Positions 7,145 through 14,041 of a stretch of 38,508 nt of DNA are shown piece by piece; positions within the stretch are counted from its first letter, which is position 1, and each line of letters begins with the position of its first letter. Location of the stretch: positions 1-38,508 of the forward strand of contig CAZAKT010000017.1 of assembly GCA_964486135.1 (NCBI GenBank), written 5' to 3'. Source of the stretch: UBA4923 sp964486135 (GTDB lineage Bacteria > Bacillota > Clostridia > Saccharofermentanales > DTU023). A program made the translations under genes and the position numbers. The notes under the pieces are model-generated. The model had not been told where the DNA came from. It worked only from the letters and a program-made list of their open reading frames with translations, and did not search any database.

Positions 7145-8020
7145 ATGTATTTTTTGACGCAGACGCTTAACGGCCTTGGGGCCGGAAGTATTTATGCTTT
7201 AATCGCGCTTGGCTACAGCATGGTCTATGGTGTCGTCAAGCTTATCAATTTCGCGCATGGCGATATCATCATGGTTGGCAGCTACATCATCTTTCTGACC
7301 TTGGGGGCCCAGCAACCGCTTTGGATTGCCGTTCTCGCCTCCATCAGCTTCAGCGCCCTGATGGGGATCATCATTGAGCAGATTGCCTACAGGCGGCTGC
7401 TGAGCAGTGGCGCGCCCCGCATCGCGCTTTTGATCACCGCGATTGGGGCCTCTATTTTCCTGCAGAATCTTGCCCAGCTGGTCTTCGGTACCAACCAGAA
7501 GTCCATGCCCAAGATGTTCGCCCTGCCCTCCATCCGGATCGGCGGCATGAATGTGAGCAATACCCTGCTCAACATCGTCGTCGCCATCGCCATGATGACC
7601 TTTCTCCAGATCCTGGTCCACTTGACCAAGACGGGCAAGGCCATGCGGGCGACCAGCGAGGATGCCGGGGCGGCCCAGTTAATGGGGATCAATATCAACC
7701 GGATCATCATTTTCACCTTTGCCGTCGGTTCGGCCCTGGCTGCCGTTGGCGCCGTCCTCTACACCAACACCTACATGCAGATCAAGCCACTTATGGGCGG
7801 AATGCTGGGCCTCAAAGCCTTCGTCGCCGCCGTATTTGGCGGCATCGGCAGCATCCCGGGCGCCATGCTGGGCGGTTTCCTGCTCGGCCTGGCGGAGAGC
7901 CTGGCAGTTGTTGTCGGCTACTCCCTCTGGATGGATGCCGCTGTCTTCGCGCTTCTTATCATCATTTTGCTGGTACGTCCCTCGGGCCTGCTGGGCAAGC
8001 ATGTGAAAGAGAAGGTTTGA
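7145..8020 (+). CDS. livH: Branched-chain amino acid type ABC permease (LivH family)
   Basis: A 291-residue inner-membrane permease. The N-terminus runs LNGLGAGSIYALIALGYSMV and then YGVVKLINFAHGDIIMVG, the LivH family signature. The EAA-like cytoplasmic loop MRATSEDAGAAQLMGININR contacts the ATPases. Several hydrophobic helices span the sequence, and the C-terminus holds FGGIGSIPGAMLGG. ATG 7145 is preceded by GGGGAGA; a longer in-frame start near 7079 would run through the stem-loop and is rejected. One base separates its stop from the next permease gene. Confidence 0.92.
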   Translation: MYFLTQTLNGLGAGSIYALIALGYSMVYGVVKLINFAHGDIIMVGSYIIFLTLGAQQPLWIAVLASISFSALMGIIIEQIAYRRLLSSGAPRIALLITAIGASIFLQNLAQLVFGTNQKSMPKMFALPSIRIGGMNVSNTLLNIVVAIAMMTFLQILVHLTKTGKAMRATSEDAGAAQLMGININRIIIFTFAVGSALAAVGAVLYTNTYMQIKPLMGGMLGLKAFVAAVFGGIGSIPGAMLGGFLLGLAESLAVVVGYSLWMDAAVFALLIIILLVRPSGLLGKHVKEKV

Positions 8021-8021
8021 T

Positions 8022-9104
8022 ATGGCGCCTCCGAATTTTAAGAAACGAGCCCTGGTCAGCCTTCTGGCGCTCGTCCTGACAGCTGCCAGCTACCTGGTCC
8101 TGCATCTGTTGATTCAGGCCGGAATCATAGGTCCCTTCATCCGGGGAATCCTGAATGTGGTCTGTATCAATGTCATCGCTGCGGTCAGTCTGAACCTGGT
8201 CACGGGCCTTCTGGGCCAACTGGTCCTGGGACACGCCGGTTTTATGTTAATCGGCGCCTATACCTCAGCCCTGATCACAAAAAACAGTGCCCTCTCCCTG
8301 GGCTTGTCCCTGCCGCTCTCCCTGCTGGCGGGTGGCTTGGCGGCAGCCCTTATTGGCCTGGTTATCGCCTTGCCGGCCCTTCGTGTGAGGGGGGATTACC
8401 TGGCGATTGTAACCCTGGGTTTTGGTGAGATCATCCGGGTGGTGGCCAATAATCTGGCCTTTACGGGCGGTCCGTCGGGCTTATCCGGTATAAAATCGTT
8501 GACAACCAAGCAGAGTCCATCCGGTATGTTCGACCTCTTATTCCCGATAACAGCCTTCGTTATCTTTTTCAGCTATAGCTTCGGGACATCACGTCACGGC
8601 CGGGCTGTGCGCAGTATCCGGGAGGATGAGATCGCGGCTGAAAGCAGCGGCGTCCATACCACCTATTACAAACTGCTGACCTTTACCCTGGCCGCCCTCT
8701 TCGCCGGTATCGCCGGCGGTCTCTACGCACACCAGATTGGTGTAATCGTGCCCTCGCGCTTTGACTTCAACCGGTCGGTCGAAATCCTTATGATGGTCGT
8801 CCTGGGCGGTATGGGTTCGATCACGGGCGCGGTCATCAGCGCCAGCTTCCTGACTGCCCTGCCCGAGTTGCTCCGAAGCGTGGGGAAACTGCTCGCCAAC
8901 GTTCTGCCGGGCGCCATGACGGGTTTCTTCGACAACTTCGACCAGTATCGTATGCTGATCTACAGCGTGCTCCTGATCTGCGTCATGCTCTTCCGTCCCA
9001 AGGGGCTCCTTGGTCGTTCGGAGATGCGGCTCACCCCACTTGTCGATTGGGTCAGGCGACCCGGACGGGGCAGGGCTGCAGGTGGAAAGGATGGCGTCCA
9101 ATGA
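8022..9104 (+). CDS. livM: Branched-chain amino acid type ABC permease (LivM family)
   Basis: The second channel subunit, 360 residues with multiple membrane helices. Family marks are AVSLNLVTGLLGQLVLGHAG in the first half, RGDYLAIVTLGFGEIIR in the middle, and VVLGGMGSITGAVISASFL with RPKGLLG near the C-terminus. It forms a heterodimeric pore with the LivH protein. The gene starts two bases after livH and overlaps livG by four bases, indicating tight translational coupling. The tail after RPKGLLG is Arg/Gly-rich and about 30 residues longer than the conserved core. Confidence 0.92.
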   Translation: MAPPNFKKRALVSLLALVLTAASYLVLHLLIQAGIIGPFIRGILNVVCINVIAAVSLNLVTGLLGQLVLGHAGFMLIGAYTSALITKNSALSLGLSLPLSLLAGGLAAALIGLVIALPALRVRGDYLAIVTLGFGEIIRVVANNLAFTGGPSGLSGIKSLTTKQSPSGMFDLLFPITAFVIFFSYSFGTSRHGRAVRSIREDEIAAESSGVHTTYYKLLTFTLAALFAGIAGGLYAHQIGVIVPSRFDFNRSVEILMMVVLGGMGSITGAVISASFLTALPELLRSVGKLLANVLPGAMTGFFDNFDQYRMLIYSVLLICVMLFRPKGLLGRSEMRLTPLVDWVRRPGRGRAAGGKDGVQ

Positions 9105-9886
9105 GACCTGCTGTTTTGCACATCGAGGATCTGACCATCCATTTTGGCGGTATCCATGCCCTGGAAGGCGTGTCCTTTTACGTCAATGAGGGGCAGATTG
9201 TCGGCCTGATCGGTCCGAACGGGGCTGGCAAGACGACCGTCTTCAATCTCCTTACCGGAGTCTATACGCCTGACCGGGGCGATATCTACCTGGAAAACAA
9301 GAGTCTTCTCCGAAAGAAGACCTATCAGCGCTGCCAGATGGGCGTCGCGCGCACCTTCCAGAATATTCGCCTCTTCAAGGACTTGACCGTGGCGGACAAC
9401 ATCAAGGTGGCAATGAGCCATCAGTTCCGCTACCCGCTCTCTTCCGGGATCCTCCGGGGGCGGGGTTACCGCAGGGATGAGCGGTCAGCAGCTGAACAAG
9501 CCGACCGGCTCCTTGAGATGACCGGCCTGGCCGGCAGCGCCGACCTTCTGGCCCGGCAGCTCCCTTATGGTCAGCAACGGAAGCTGGAGATTGCCCGCGC
9601 CCTTGCGGCCCGGCCGAAAATCCTCCTGCTCGACGAGCCGGCGGCCGGTATGAATCCGGCTGAGACGGAGGAATTGAAGGACATGATCCGGATGATCCGT
9701 GACAAGCTGCCCGTCTCCGTCCTCCTGATCGAGCACGATATGAATGTGGTCATGGACCTTTGTGAATTTATCTTTGTACTCGACTACGGCAGGATCATCG
9801 CGCGTGGCAGCAGCGAAAAAATCCAAAATGATCCCAAGGTCATTGAGGCCTATCTCGGAGGGGAGTTGAACGGCGACTATGCTTAA
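9101..9886 (+). CDS. livG: ABC transporter ATPase (LivG family)
   Basis: A 261-residue cytoplasmic ATPase driving the Liv-type importer. Walker A GPNGAGKTT spans residues 38-46. A degenerate signature QLPYGQQRKLEIARAL, with YGQQ in place of SGGQ, is the normal LivG form. Walker B is ILLLDEPAAGMNP, and the H-loop reads LLIEHDMNVVM. ATG 9101 overlaps the livM stop (ATGA), so the longer frame from 9047 is rejected. It should pair with the LivF ATPase, whose gene overlaps its end by eight bases. Confidence 0.93.
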   Translation: MRPAVLHIEDLTIHFGGIHALEGVSFYVNEGQIVGLIGPNGAGKTTVFNLLTGVYTPDRGDIYLENKSLLRKKTYQRCQMGVARTFQNIRLFKDLTVADNIKVAMSHQFRYPLSSGILRGRGYRRDERSAAEQADRLLEMTGLAGSADLLARQLPYGQQRKLEIARALAARPKILLLDEPAAGMNPAETEELKDMIRMIRDKLPVSVLLIEHDMNVVMDLCEFIFVLDYGRIIARGSSEKIQNDPKVIEAYLGGELNGDYA

Positions 9887-10592
9887 GGTCAGTGAGCTAT
9901 CTGTCTATTACGACGCCATCCAGGCCGTCAAGAATGTCTCCTTTGAAGTGGGGGAAGGTGAAATTGTCAGCCTGATCGGCGCCAACGGCGCCGGGAAGAC
10001 AACCATTCTCCACACCATATCGGGTCTGGTCCGGCCCCGTTCCGGCGCAATCGTATTTTGCGGTCAGGATATAACACAGGCCAGGGCGGACAGGATTCCG
10101 GGCCTGGGCCTTGTCCAGGTACCCGAAGGGCGCCGCGTTTTCGCCCGCATGTCAGTGTCCGAGAATCTTGAGATGGGGGCCTTTTCCAGAAAGGATGATT
10201 GGAAAGAGGACTACGAAGGCGTACTGGCCCTGCTCCCCCGCCTGCGCGAGCGCCGCTCGCAAATGGCCGGGACCCTGTCGGGCGGTGAGCAGCAGATGCT
10301 GGCCATCGGCCGGGCCCTCATGGCCAAGCCAAAAATGCTCCTGCTCGATGAACCGTCCATGGGCCTTTCACCTCTCCTGGTCGGGGAGGTCTTCCGGCTC
10401 ATCCGCGATATCAACGCAGAGGGCATGACGGTACTTTTAGTCGAGCAGAACGCGAAAATGGCGCTGACACTGGCCTCAAGAGGCTACGTCCTGGAGACGG
10501 GAAAGATAACCATGAAAGGTGACACGGCGGATCTGATAGATAATGAAGAGGTTAAAAAGGCCTATCTTGGCGGTGAATCGTCCGCCTATTGA
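9879..10592 (+). CDS. livF: ABC transporter ATPase (LivF family)
   Basis: A 237-residue ATPase, the last gene of the importer operon. Walker A GANGAGKTT is at 34-42, PEGRRVFARMSVSENLEMGA is the LivF-typical Q-loop region, the signature is LSGGEQQMLAIGRAL, and Walker B is MLLLDEPSMGLSP. It heterodimerises with LivG on the LivHM pore. Its stop is followed by the bidirectional terminator at 10624-10654. The operon has the standard J-H-M-G-F order and looks complete. Confidence 0.93.
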   Translation: MLKVSELSVYYDAIQAVKNVSFEVGEGEIVSLIGANGAGKTTILHTISGLVRPRSGAIVFCGQDITQARADRIPGLGLVQVPEGRRVFARMSVSENLEMGAFSRKDDWKEDYEGVLALLPRLRERRSQMAGTLSGGEQQMLAIGRALMAKPKMLLLDEPSMGLSPLLVGEVFRLIRDINAEGMTVLLVEQNAKMALTLASRGYVLETGKITMKGDTADLIDNEEVKKAYLGGESSAY

Positions 10593-10623
10593 ACTTGCCT
10601 CCGCCGGTCCCGATTGATAATTA

Positions 10624-10654
10624 AAAGCGACCCCCCGGATTGGAGGGTCGCTTT
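10624..10654. terminator. Bidirectional terminator between livF and the BtpA-family gene
   Basis: AAAGCGACCC (10624-10633) pairs with GGGTCGCTTT (10645-10654) around an 11-base loop. It lies between two converging genes, with A and T tracts on both arms. Confidence 0.8.
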
Positions 10655-10674
10655 CATTAATCCAAAGGGTTGGT

Positions 10675-11487
10675 TTAGAGAGTGGCCCGGAATTCCTTGA
10701 CGATATCCATGAATTCCTTGACGCGGGCCTCATCGACCAGGTTTTCGAAGACGCCATCCACCTTGAAGGTGGTCGCGCTGACCGCCCCGTCCGAATGGGT
10801 CAGCTGGCGGACGATGTTGTCCTTGTTGCAGCCTGTGTTGACCAGGACCGGGGTATGTTTGACGGCCTTCTTGACCCGCGAGAGGACGGCCGAGTCCGTT
10901 TCGGCGCCGGCTGTCAGGCCGGAAACGCAGAGGGCGTCGGGCCGGTGGTTGAATTCCGTCGACTTGGCGATCTCCTCGATGGGCCGGTCCGCCAGATAGC
11001 GGGCAGCCTCGGGCACGATGTTGAAGAGGAGTTTGATATCCTTGCCTCCAATGGCCATCTTATGGCGAACCGTGGCCCCGGCATTGGTGTTCCAAAGACC
11101 GAAATCAGAAGCATAGACGCCACTGATGATTTCACGTATGAACTTGCCGCCTACCGCGACACAGACGTCCAGGGACGCGATGGGATCCCAGAGACAGTTG
11201 ACCCCGTAGGGGATGGTGATGTCCTCGCGCAGGGCGCCAATAACATAGGACATGGCGGCAACCGTGACCGGTTCTACTTTCGTGAGATAGGGCAGGCTGA
11301 ATTCGTTGGAAAACATCACGCCGTCCACGCCTCCGTTTTGCAGCGCAAGCAGATCCTTCCGCGCGCAATCCAGGACATAGGGCATTCCTTTCTCAGCATC
11401 GTAATAAGGATCACCGGGCAGCGGGCGCAAATGACACATTGCGATAACGGGCTTCTTCACACCAAACAGTTCTTCCATCCAATTCAT
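10675..11487 (-). CDS. BtpA/SgcQ family TIM-barrel protein
   Basis: The 270-residue protein matches PF03437. It begins with VIAMCHLRPLPGDPYYD (14-30), contains NGGVDGVMFSNEFSLPY and FIREIISGVYASDFGLW, and ends with VLVNTGCNKDNI and DGAVSATTFKVDG. Members include cyanobacterial BtpA, implicated in photosystem I stability, and enterobacterial SgcQ in a putative sugar operon. The enzymatic reaction is not established, and photosynthesis is clearly irrelevant here. The gene stands alone and reads away from the catabolic cluster across a shared 471-base region. A role with the neighbouring sugar genes is plausible but unproven. AAAGG precedes its ATG. Confidence 0.85.
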   Translation of the reverse strand: MNWMEELFGVKKPVIAMCHLRPLPGDPYYDAEKGMPYVLDCARKDLLALQNGGVDGVMFSNEFSLPYLTKVEPVTVAAMSYVIGALREDITIPYGVNCLWDPIASLDVCVAVGGKFIREIISGVYASDFGLWNTNAGATVRHKMAIGGKDIKLLFNIVPEAARYLADRPIEEIAKSTEFNHRPDALCVSGLTAGAETDSAVLSRVKKAVKHTPVLVNTGCNKDNIVRQLTHSDGAVSATTFKVDGVFENLVDEARVKEFMDIVKEFRATL

Positions 11488-11518
11488 AGAGTTTTACCTT
11501 TCTTATCTGAATATTGCT

Positions 11519-11549
11519 TTAATAGCAGGCCAATAGTTCGCTTGTCCAA
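11519..11549 (-). promoter_or_regulatory. Probable promoter of the BtpA-family gene
   Basis: On the minus strand TTGGAC (11549-11544) lies 19 bases before TATTAA (11524-11519), which is preceded by TGC, an extended -10. The spacer is slightly long. Confidence 0.4.
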
Positions 11550-11636
11550 GCCAAGCTACCCTAAAATAACATAGCTTCCCCGGTCGCGCAACAAAAGAGT
11601 TTCGGACATATGCCTATTTATACATAATGAAAGATA

Positions 11637-11650
11637 TTGTTTTATAACAA
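11637..11650. promoter_or_regulatory. Upstream TTGT-N6-ACAA palindrome (operator candidate)
   Basis: TTGTTTTATAACAA is an inverted repeat with 5-base arms, lying eight bases upstream of the -35 box at 11659. It shares TTGT-N6-ACAA with the palindrome at 11888-11901. Which regulator binds is unknown; none is encoded in the window. Confidence 0.4.
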
Positions 11651-11658
11651 AATAGCCT

Positions 11659-11688
11659 TTGACCCGGTCAGATTTCTCGTGTTATACT
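11659..11688 (+). promoter_or_regulatory. Main promoter of the sugar cluster
   Basis: TTGACC (11659-11664) and TATACT (11683-11688) are 18 bp apart, and TGT directly before the -10 gives an extended -10 element. Transcription should begin near 11695. A second perfect TATAAT (11771-11776) lacks a good -35 box. Confidence 0.65.
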
Positions 11689-11886
11689 CGCTCTTGATCG
11701 GAATTTTTCCGGCCAGGTAATCCGCCGGGCGTGCAGACTGTAAGCCCGTGGTGGCAGTCTTACTGCGCTATATAATAGTCTGGATATTCTGAATTTTCCA
11801 GCCAATGTCAGGCCCAAGGCCCGGCAGAAGAAATAGGGGGAAACTTTTTCAGGCCTTTTGTAAATTTATCGCATATTATATATCTA

Positions 11887-11902
11887 TTTGTATAAATACA
11901 AA
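11887..11902. promoter_or_regulatory. Downstream TTGT-N6-ACAA palindrome (operator candidate)
   Basis: TTTGTATAAATACAAA is a perfect 16-bp palindrome. Its TTGT-N6-ACAA core is 251 bp from the similar upstream site, close to a whole number of helical turns, which would suit looping by one repressor. A weak -10-like TATATA tract follows. Confidence 0.5.
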
Positions 11903-11927
11903 ATTATATATATATATAAGGCACAGG

Positions 11928-11943
11928 CCGGATTCCAATCCGG
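11928..11943. promoter_or_regulatory. CCGGATT/AATCCGG palindrome before the first gene
   Basis: CCGGATTCCAATCCGG is a perfect 16-bp inverted repeat ending 15 bases before ATG 11959. It could be a DNA operator or, as RNA, a small hairpin close to the ribosome binding site. Confidence 0.4.
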
Positions 11944-11958
11944 GAAATAAGGTAAACG

Positions 11959-12960
11959 ATGAAGGAAAGTGGGAAAAGCATGCTTTTAATCAAGGAATAC
12001 TGTACACGACTTAGTCAGGACTATTACGGAGGGAGCCTTGAGCTGGTTGACGATGGGATCACATCTTTTGTAAATGAACTGAGGGAAGGAGACTTCCAGC
12101 AGGCAAGTGACGTCGAATCAGCGGTTGAGGGTATGGTTGACCAGGTCCTGGAAAGCAGTACCGCTATCCTGCCCTTGATCAATTTCCTGGACGCGGTCAT
12201 GCGTTTCGTCGAGTCTGATGCCGACCCCTTGCCCCTGGCTGATTACCTGGATCGGTTTATTGCTTTCCTGGAAGAAAGGCGGAGGGAGCAAAATGCCTGT
12301 ACGGACCGCATCGCCGCCATCGGCGCGCGTCTGGTCCAGGATGGCGATAAGGTCGGTACCTTCTCCACCAGCGGGACCATCTATGCCCTTATGGAAAAAG
12401 TCCTGGAAGCGGGTAAGCGTGTCGAAATGGTCGCCTTCGAGGCGAGGCCCCACAGCGAAGGTTTCCGGACCCTGGAGGAAATATCCAGTTTGGGAATACC
12501 GGTTTGCTTTGGCGTAGACGCGCTTCTGTGCGAATTGGTGCCCGGCTGCCAGTCCTTTGTCATCGGTGTTGACGCCATAAATGCCCTGGGGGATGTCTAT
12601 GCCAAAACCGGCTCCTACCTGGCGGCCCTGGCCTGCAGGGAATTTGGGATTCCCTTTTATGTGGCCGCTGACACAAGCAAGTTTGACCTTATGTCCGTCT
12701 ATGGATACCCCCTGAAGAGCAGTGAGCGACCCTACCAGGAGGTGTCGGATGACCGTCCGATACCGGAAGGGTCGGTTGTCAAGAATATAAGTTTTGAGTT
12801 GGTGCCGGCCCATCTGATCAAGGGCATCATCACGGAGAAAGGCTTGATTTCTCCTGCCAGCGTCTTCCATATGATGAACCCCGAAGCCATGAGCAGCAAG
12901 ATGGTCGAGAAGCTGGGCACCTGGTTGACCAGCGCCCAGAACCTGATCAGAAAGGAATAA
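11959..12960 (+). CDS. eIF2B/MtnA-family protein lacking the isomerase cysteine
   Basis: The 333-residue protein belongs to the eIF2B alpha/beta/delta, MtnA and ribose-1,5-bisphosphate isomerase superfamily (PF01008). A helical N-terminus (about 1-125) precedes the Rossmann-like half. KVGTFSTSGT (131-140) aligns with the catalytic loop, FEARPHSEGFR (160-170) with the EARP/ETRP motif, and IGVDAINALGDVYAKTGSY (202-220) with the segment holding the catalytic Asp (D205). The Cys of the isomerase loop (THCNTG in MtnA) is Ser136 here, so ordinary aldose-to-ketose phosphate isomerase chemistry is doubtful. It heads the sugar cluster, five bases before the aminopeptidase. ATG 11959 has AAGGT upstream; ATG 11980 is an alternative. 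A sugar-phosphate enzyme with altered chemistry or a sensor are both possible. Confidence 0.75.
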   Translation: MKESGKSMLLIKEYCTRLSQDYYGGSLELVDDGITSFVNELREGDFQQASDVESAVEGMVDQVLESSTAILPLINFLDAVMRFVESDADPLPLADYLDRFIAFLEERRREQNACTDRIAAIGARLVQDGDKVGTFSTSGTIYALMEKVLEAGKRVEMVAFEARPHSEGFRTLEEISSLGIPVCFGVDALLCELVPGCQSFVIGVDAINALGDVYAKTGSYLAALACREFGIPFYVAADTSKFDLMSVYGYPLKSSERPYQEVSDDRPIPEGSVVKNISFELVPAHLIKGIITEKGLISPASVFHMMNPEAMSSKMVEKLGTWLTSAQNLIRKE

Positions 12961-12965
12961 GAGAC

Positions 12966-14039
12966 GTGGAGACCAAGTGGGAAAAACTCGCGGAAATCCT
13001 GGTGAACTATTCCGTCAGGGTCGGTTCGGGAGACAAGGTCCTGATCACCATGATGGAGACCGATACCCTTCCCCTGGCGCGTGCCTGCTACCAGGCTGTC
13101 GTCAGGGCGGGCGGCCTTCCCTTCATTGAATTCCAATCCGCCCTGCTGGAGCGTGACCTCATGAAGCTGGGGAACAAGGAGCAGGTCAGCTGGGTCAATG
13201 ACCTCCACCTCTATGGCATGGAATGGGCGGACTGTTACATCGGTTTGCGTGGAGCCCGGAATCCCTTTGAATGGTCGGATGTTTCCGATGAAGCGCTCTC
13301 GGACCATAAGAAGGCCATGGGGGTGATATCGGCCAAGAGGAATGACACCCGCTGGGTCCTGACCCGGGTCCCCAATGAATCCTTTGCCCAGCAATCAGAA
13401 ATGCCGCTTGACAGCATGATGGACTTTTATTTCCGATCTACCTTGCTGAATTGGGAGGACCAGAGTGCCTATTTGACCAAGGTTGCCTCCCTGCTGGATT
13501 CAGGCCAGGAAGTTCGAATCGTGGGCAGGGAGACGGATATCCGGTTTTCCACCCTGGGCCGCCCCTATGCCGTGGCTGACGGCCGGATCAACATGCCTGA
13601 CGGTGAGGTATTCACTTCGCCTGTGGAAGACAGCGTAAACGGTCATATTTTCTTTGAGTTCCCCGGTACCTATGCCGGTCGCAATATCCATGGGATCCGC
13701 CTGAAATTCGAAAAAGGACGGCTGATCGAAGCGACGGCCGAGTCAGAAGAAGAACTGCTTTCGCGGCTCCTTCAAATGGATGAGGGTGCCTCCCGGGTGG
13801 GGGAATTTGGTATCGGGCTCAATTACGGGATCGACCGCTATACCGGTGAAGTGCTTTTTGATGAGAAAATCGGCGGAACCATACACCTGGCTATGGGCAG
13901 GGGTTATCCCGAGTGCGGTGGACTGAACGACTCCTCCCTCCACTGGGACATCGTCAAGGATACCCGGAAGGATTCAACCCTTTATCTGGACGGCCGGGTC
14001 GTCATGGAAAACGGAAGCTGGCTTGTAGAAAGCAAATAA
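12966..14039 (+). CDS. M29 family metallo-aminopeptidase
   Basis: The 357-residue protein matches the AmpS/AmpT/PepS clan that removes N-terminal residues from peptides with two metal ions. All expected ligands are visible: E214 in MPDGEVFTSP, E280 in GEFGIG, H307 in GGTIHLA, and H326 and D328 in SLHWD. The M29 N-terminal half (KVLITMMETDTLPLARACY and on) is intact; the total is slightly shorter than the usual 370-410. GTG 12966 follows AAAGGAATAAGAGAC. Placement between the eIF2B-like gene and an FGGY kinase, with spacings of 5 and 2 bases, makes it part of a sugar operon, unusual for a general peptidase. The substrate may be an amino-linked sugar or small amide (inference). Confidence 0.85.
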   Translation: METKWEKLAEILVNYSVRVGSGDKVLITMMETDTLPLARACYQAVVRAGGLPFIEFQSALLERDLMKLGNKEQVSWVNDLHLYGMEWADCYIGLRGARNPFEWSDVSDEALSDHKKAMGVISAKRNDTRWVLTRVPNESFAQQSEMPLDSMMDFYFRSTLLNWEDQSAYLTKVASLLDSGQEVRIVGRETDIRFSTLGRPYAVADGRINMPDGEVFTSPVEDSVNGHIFFEFPGTYAGRNIHGIRLKFEKGRLIEATAESEEELLSRLLQMDEGASRVGEFGIGLNYGIDRYTGEVLFDEKIGGTIHLAMGRGYPECGGLNDSSLHWDIVKDTRKDSTLYLDGRVVMENGSWLVESK

Positions 14040-14041
14040 GC

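Larger units (their letters stand above)
11695..11958 (+). other. Long structured 5' leader (about 265 nt) of the sugar cluster
   Basis: This stretch has no convincing gene. A 70-codon frame from 11805 lacks a ribosome binding site and overlaps the first gene. The first half contains mutually exclusive pairings: GACTG with CAGTC, CAGACT with AGTCTG, and GCAG/TAAG with CTTA/CTGC, plus CTGGA...TCCAG. The second half is very AT-rich and contains the two palindromes listed separately. I tried to fit cobalamin, THF, ZTP, TPP, purine and glycine riboswitches and none fits. Confidence 0.4.

Noticed and set aside
10795..11574. Plus-strand open frame opposite the BtpA-family gene
   Set aside because: BtpA-family motifs are on the minus strand, and the plus frame lacks a start signal.
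11700..11850. Cobalamin or other known riboswitch in the leader
   Set aside because: The ACTGTAAG-like stretch recalls the cobalamin core, but the B12 box and required stems are absent; THF, ZTP, TPP, purine and glycine patterns also fail.
11805..12014. 70-codon frame in the leader of the sugar cluster
   Set aside because: No ribosome binding site, repetitive Ile/Tyr content from AT repeats, and overlap with the first gene.
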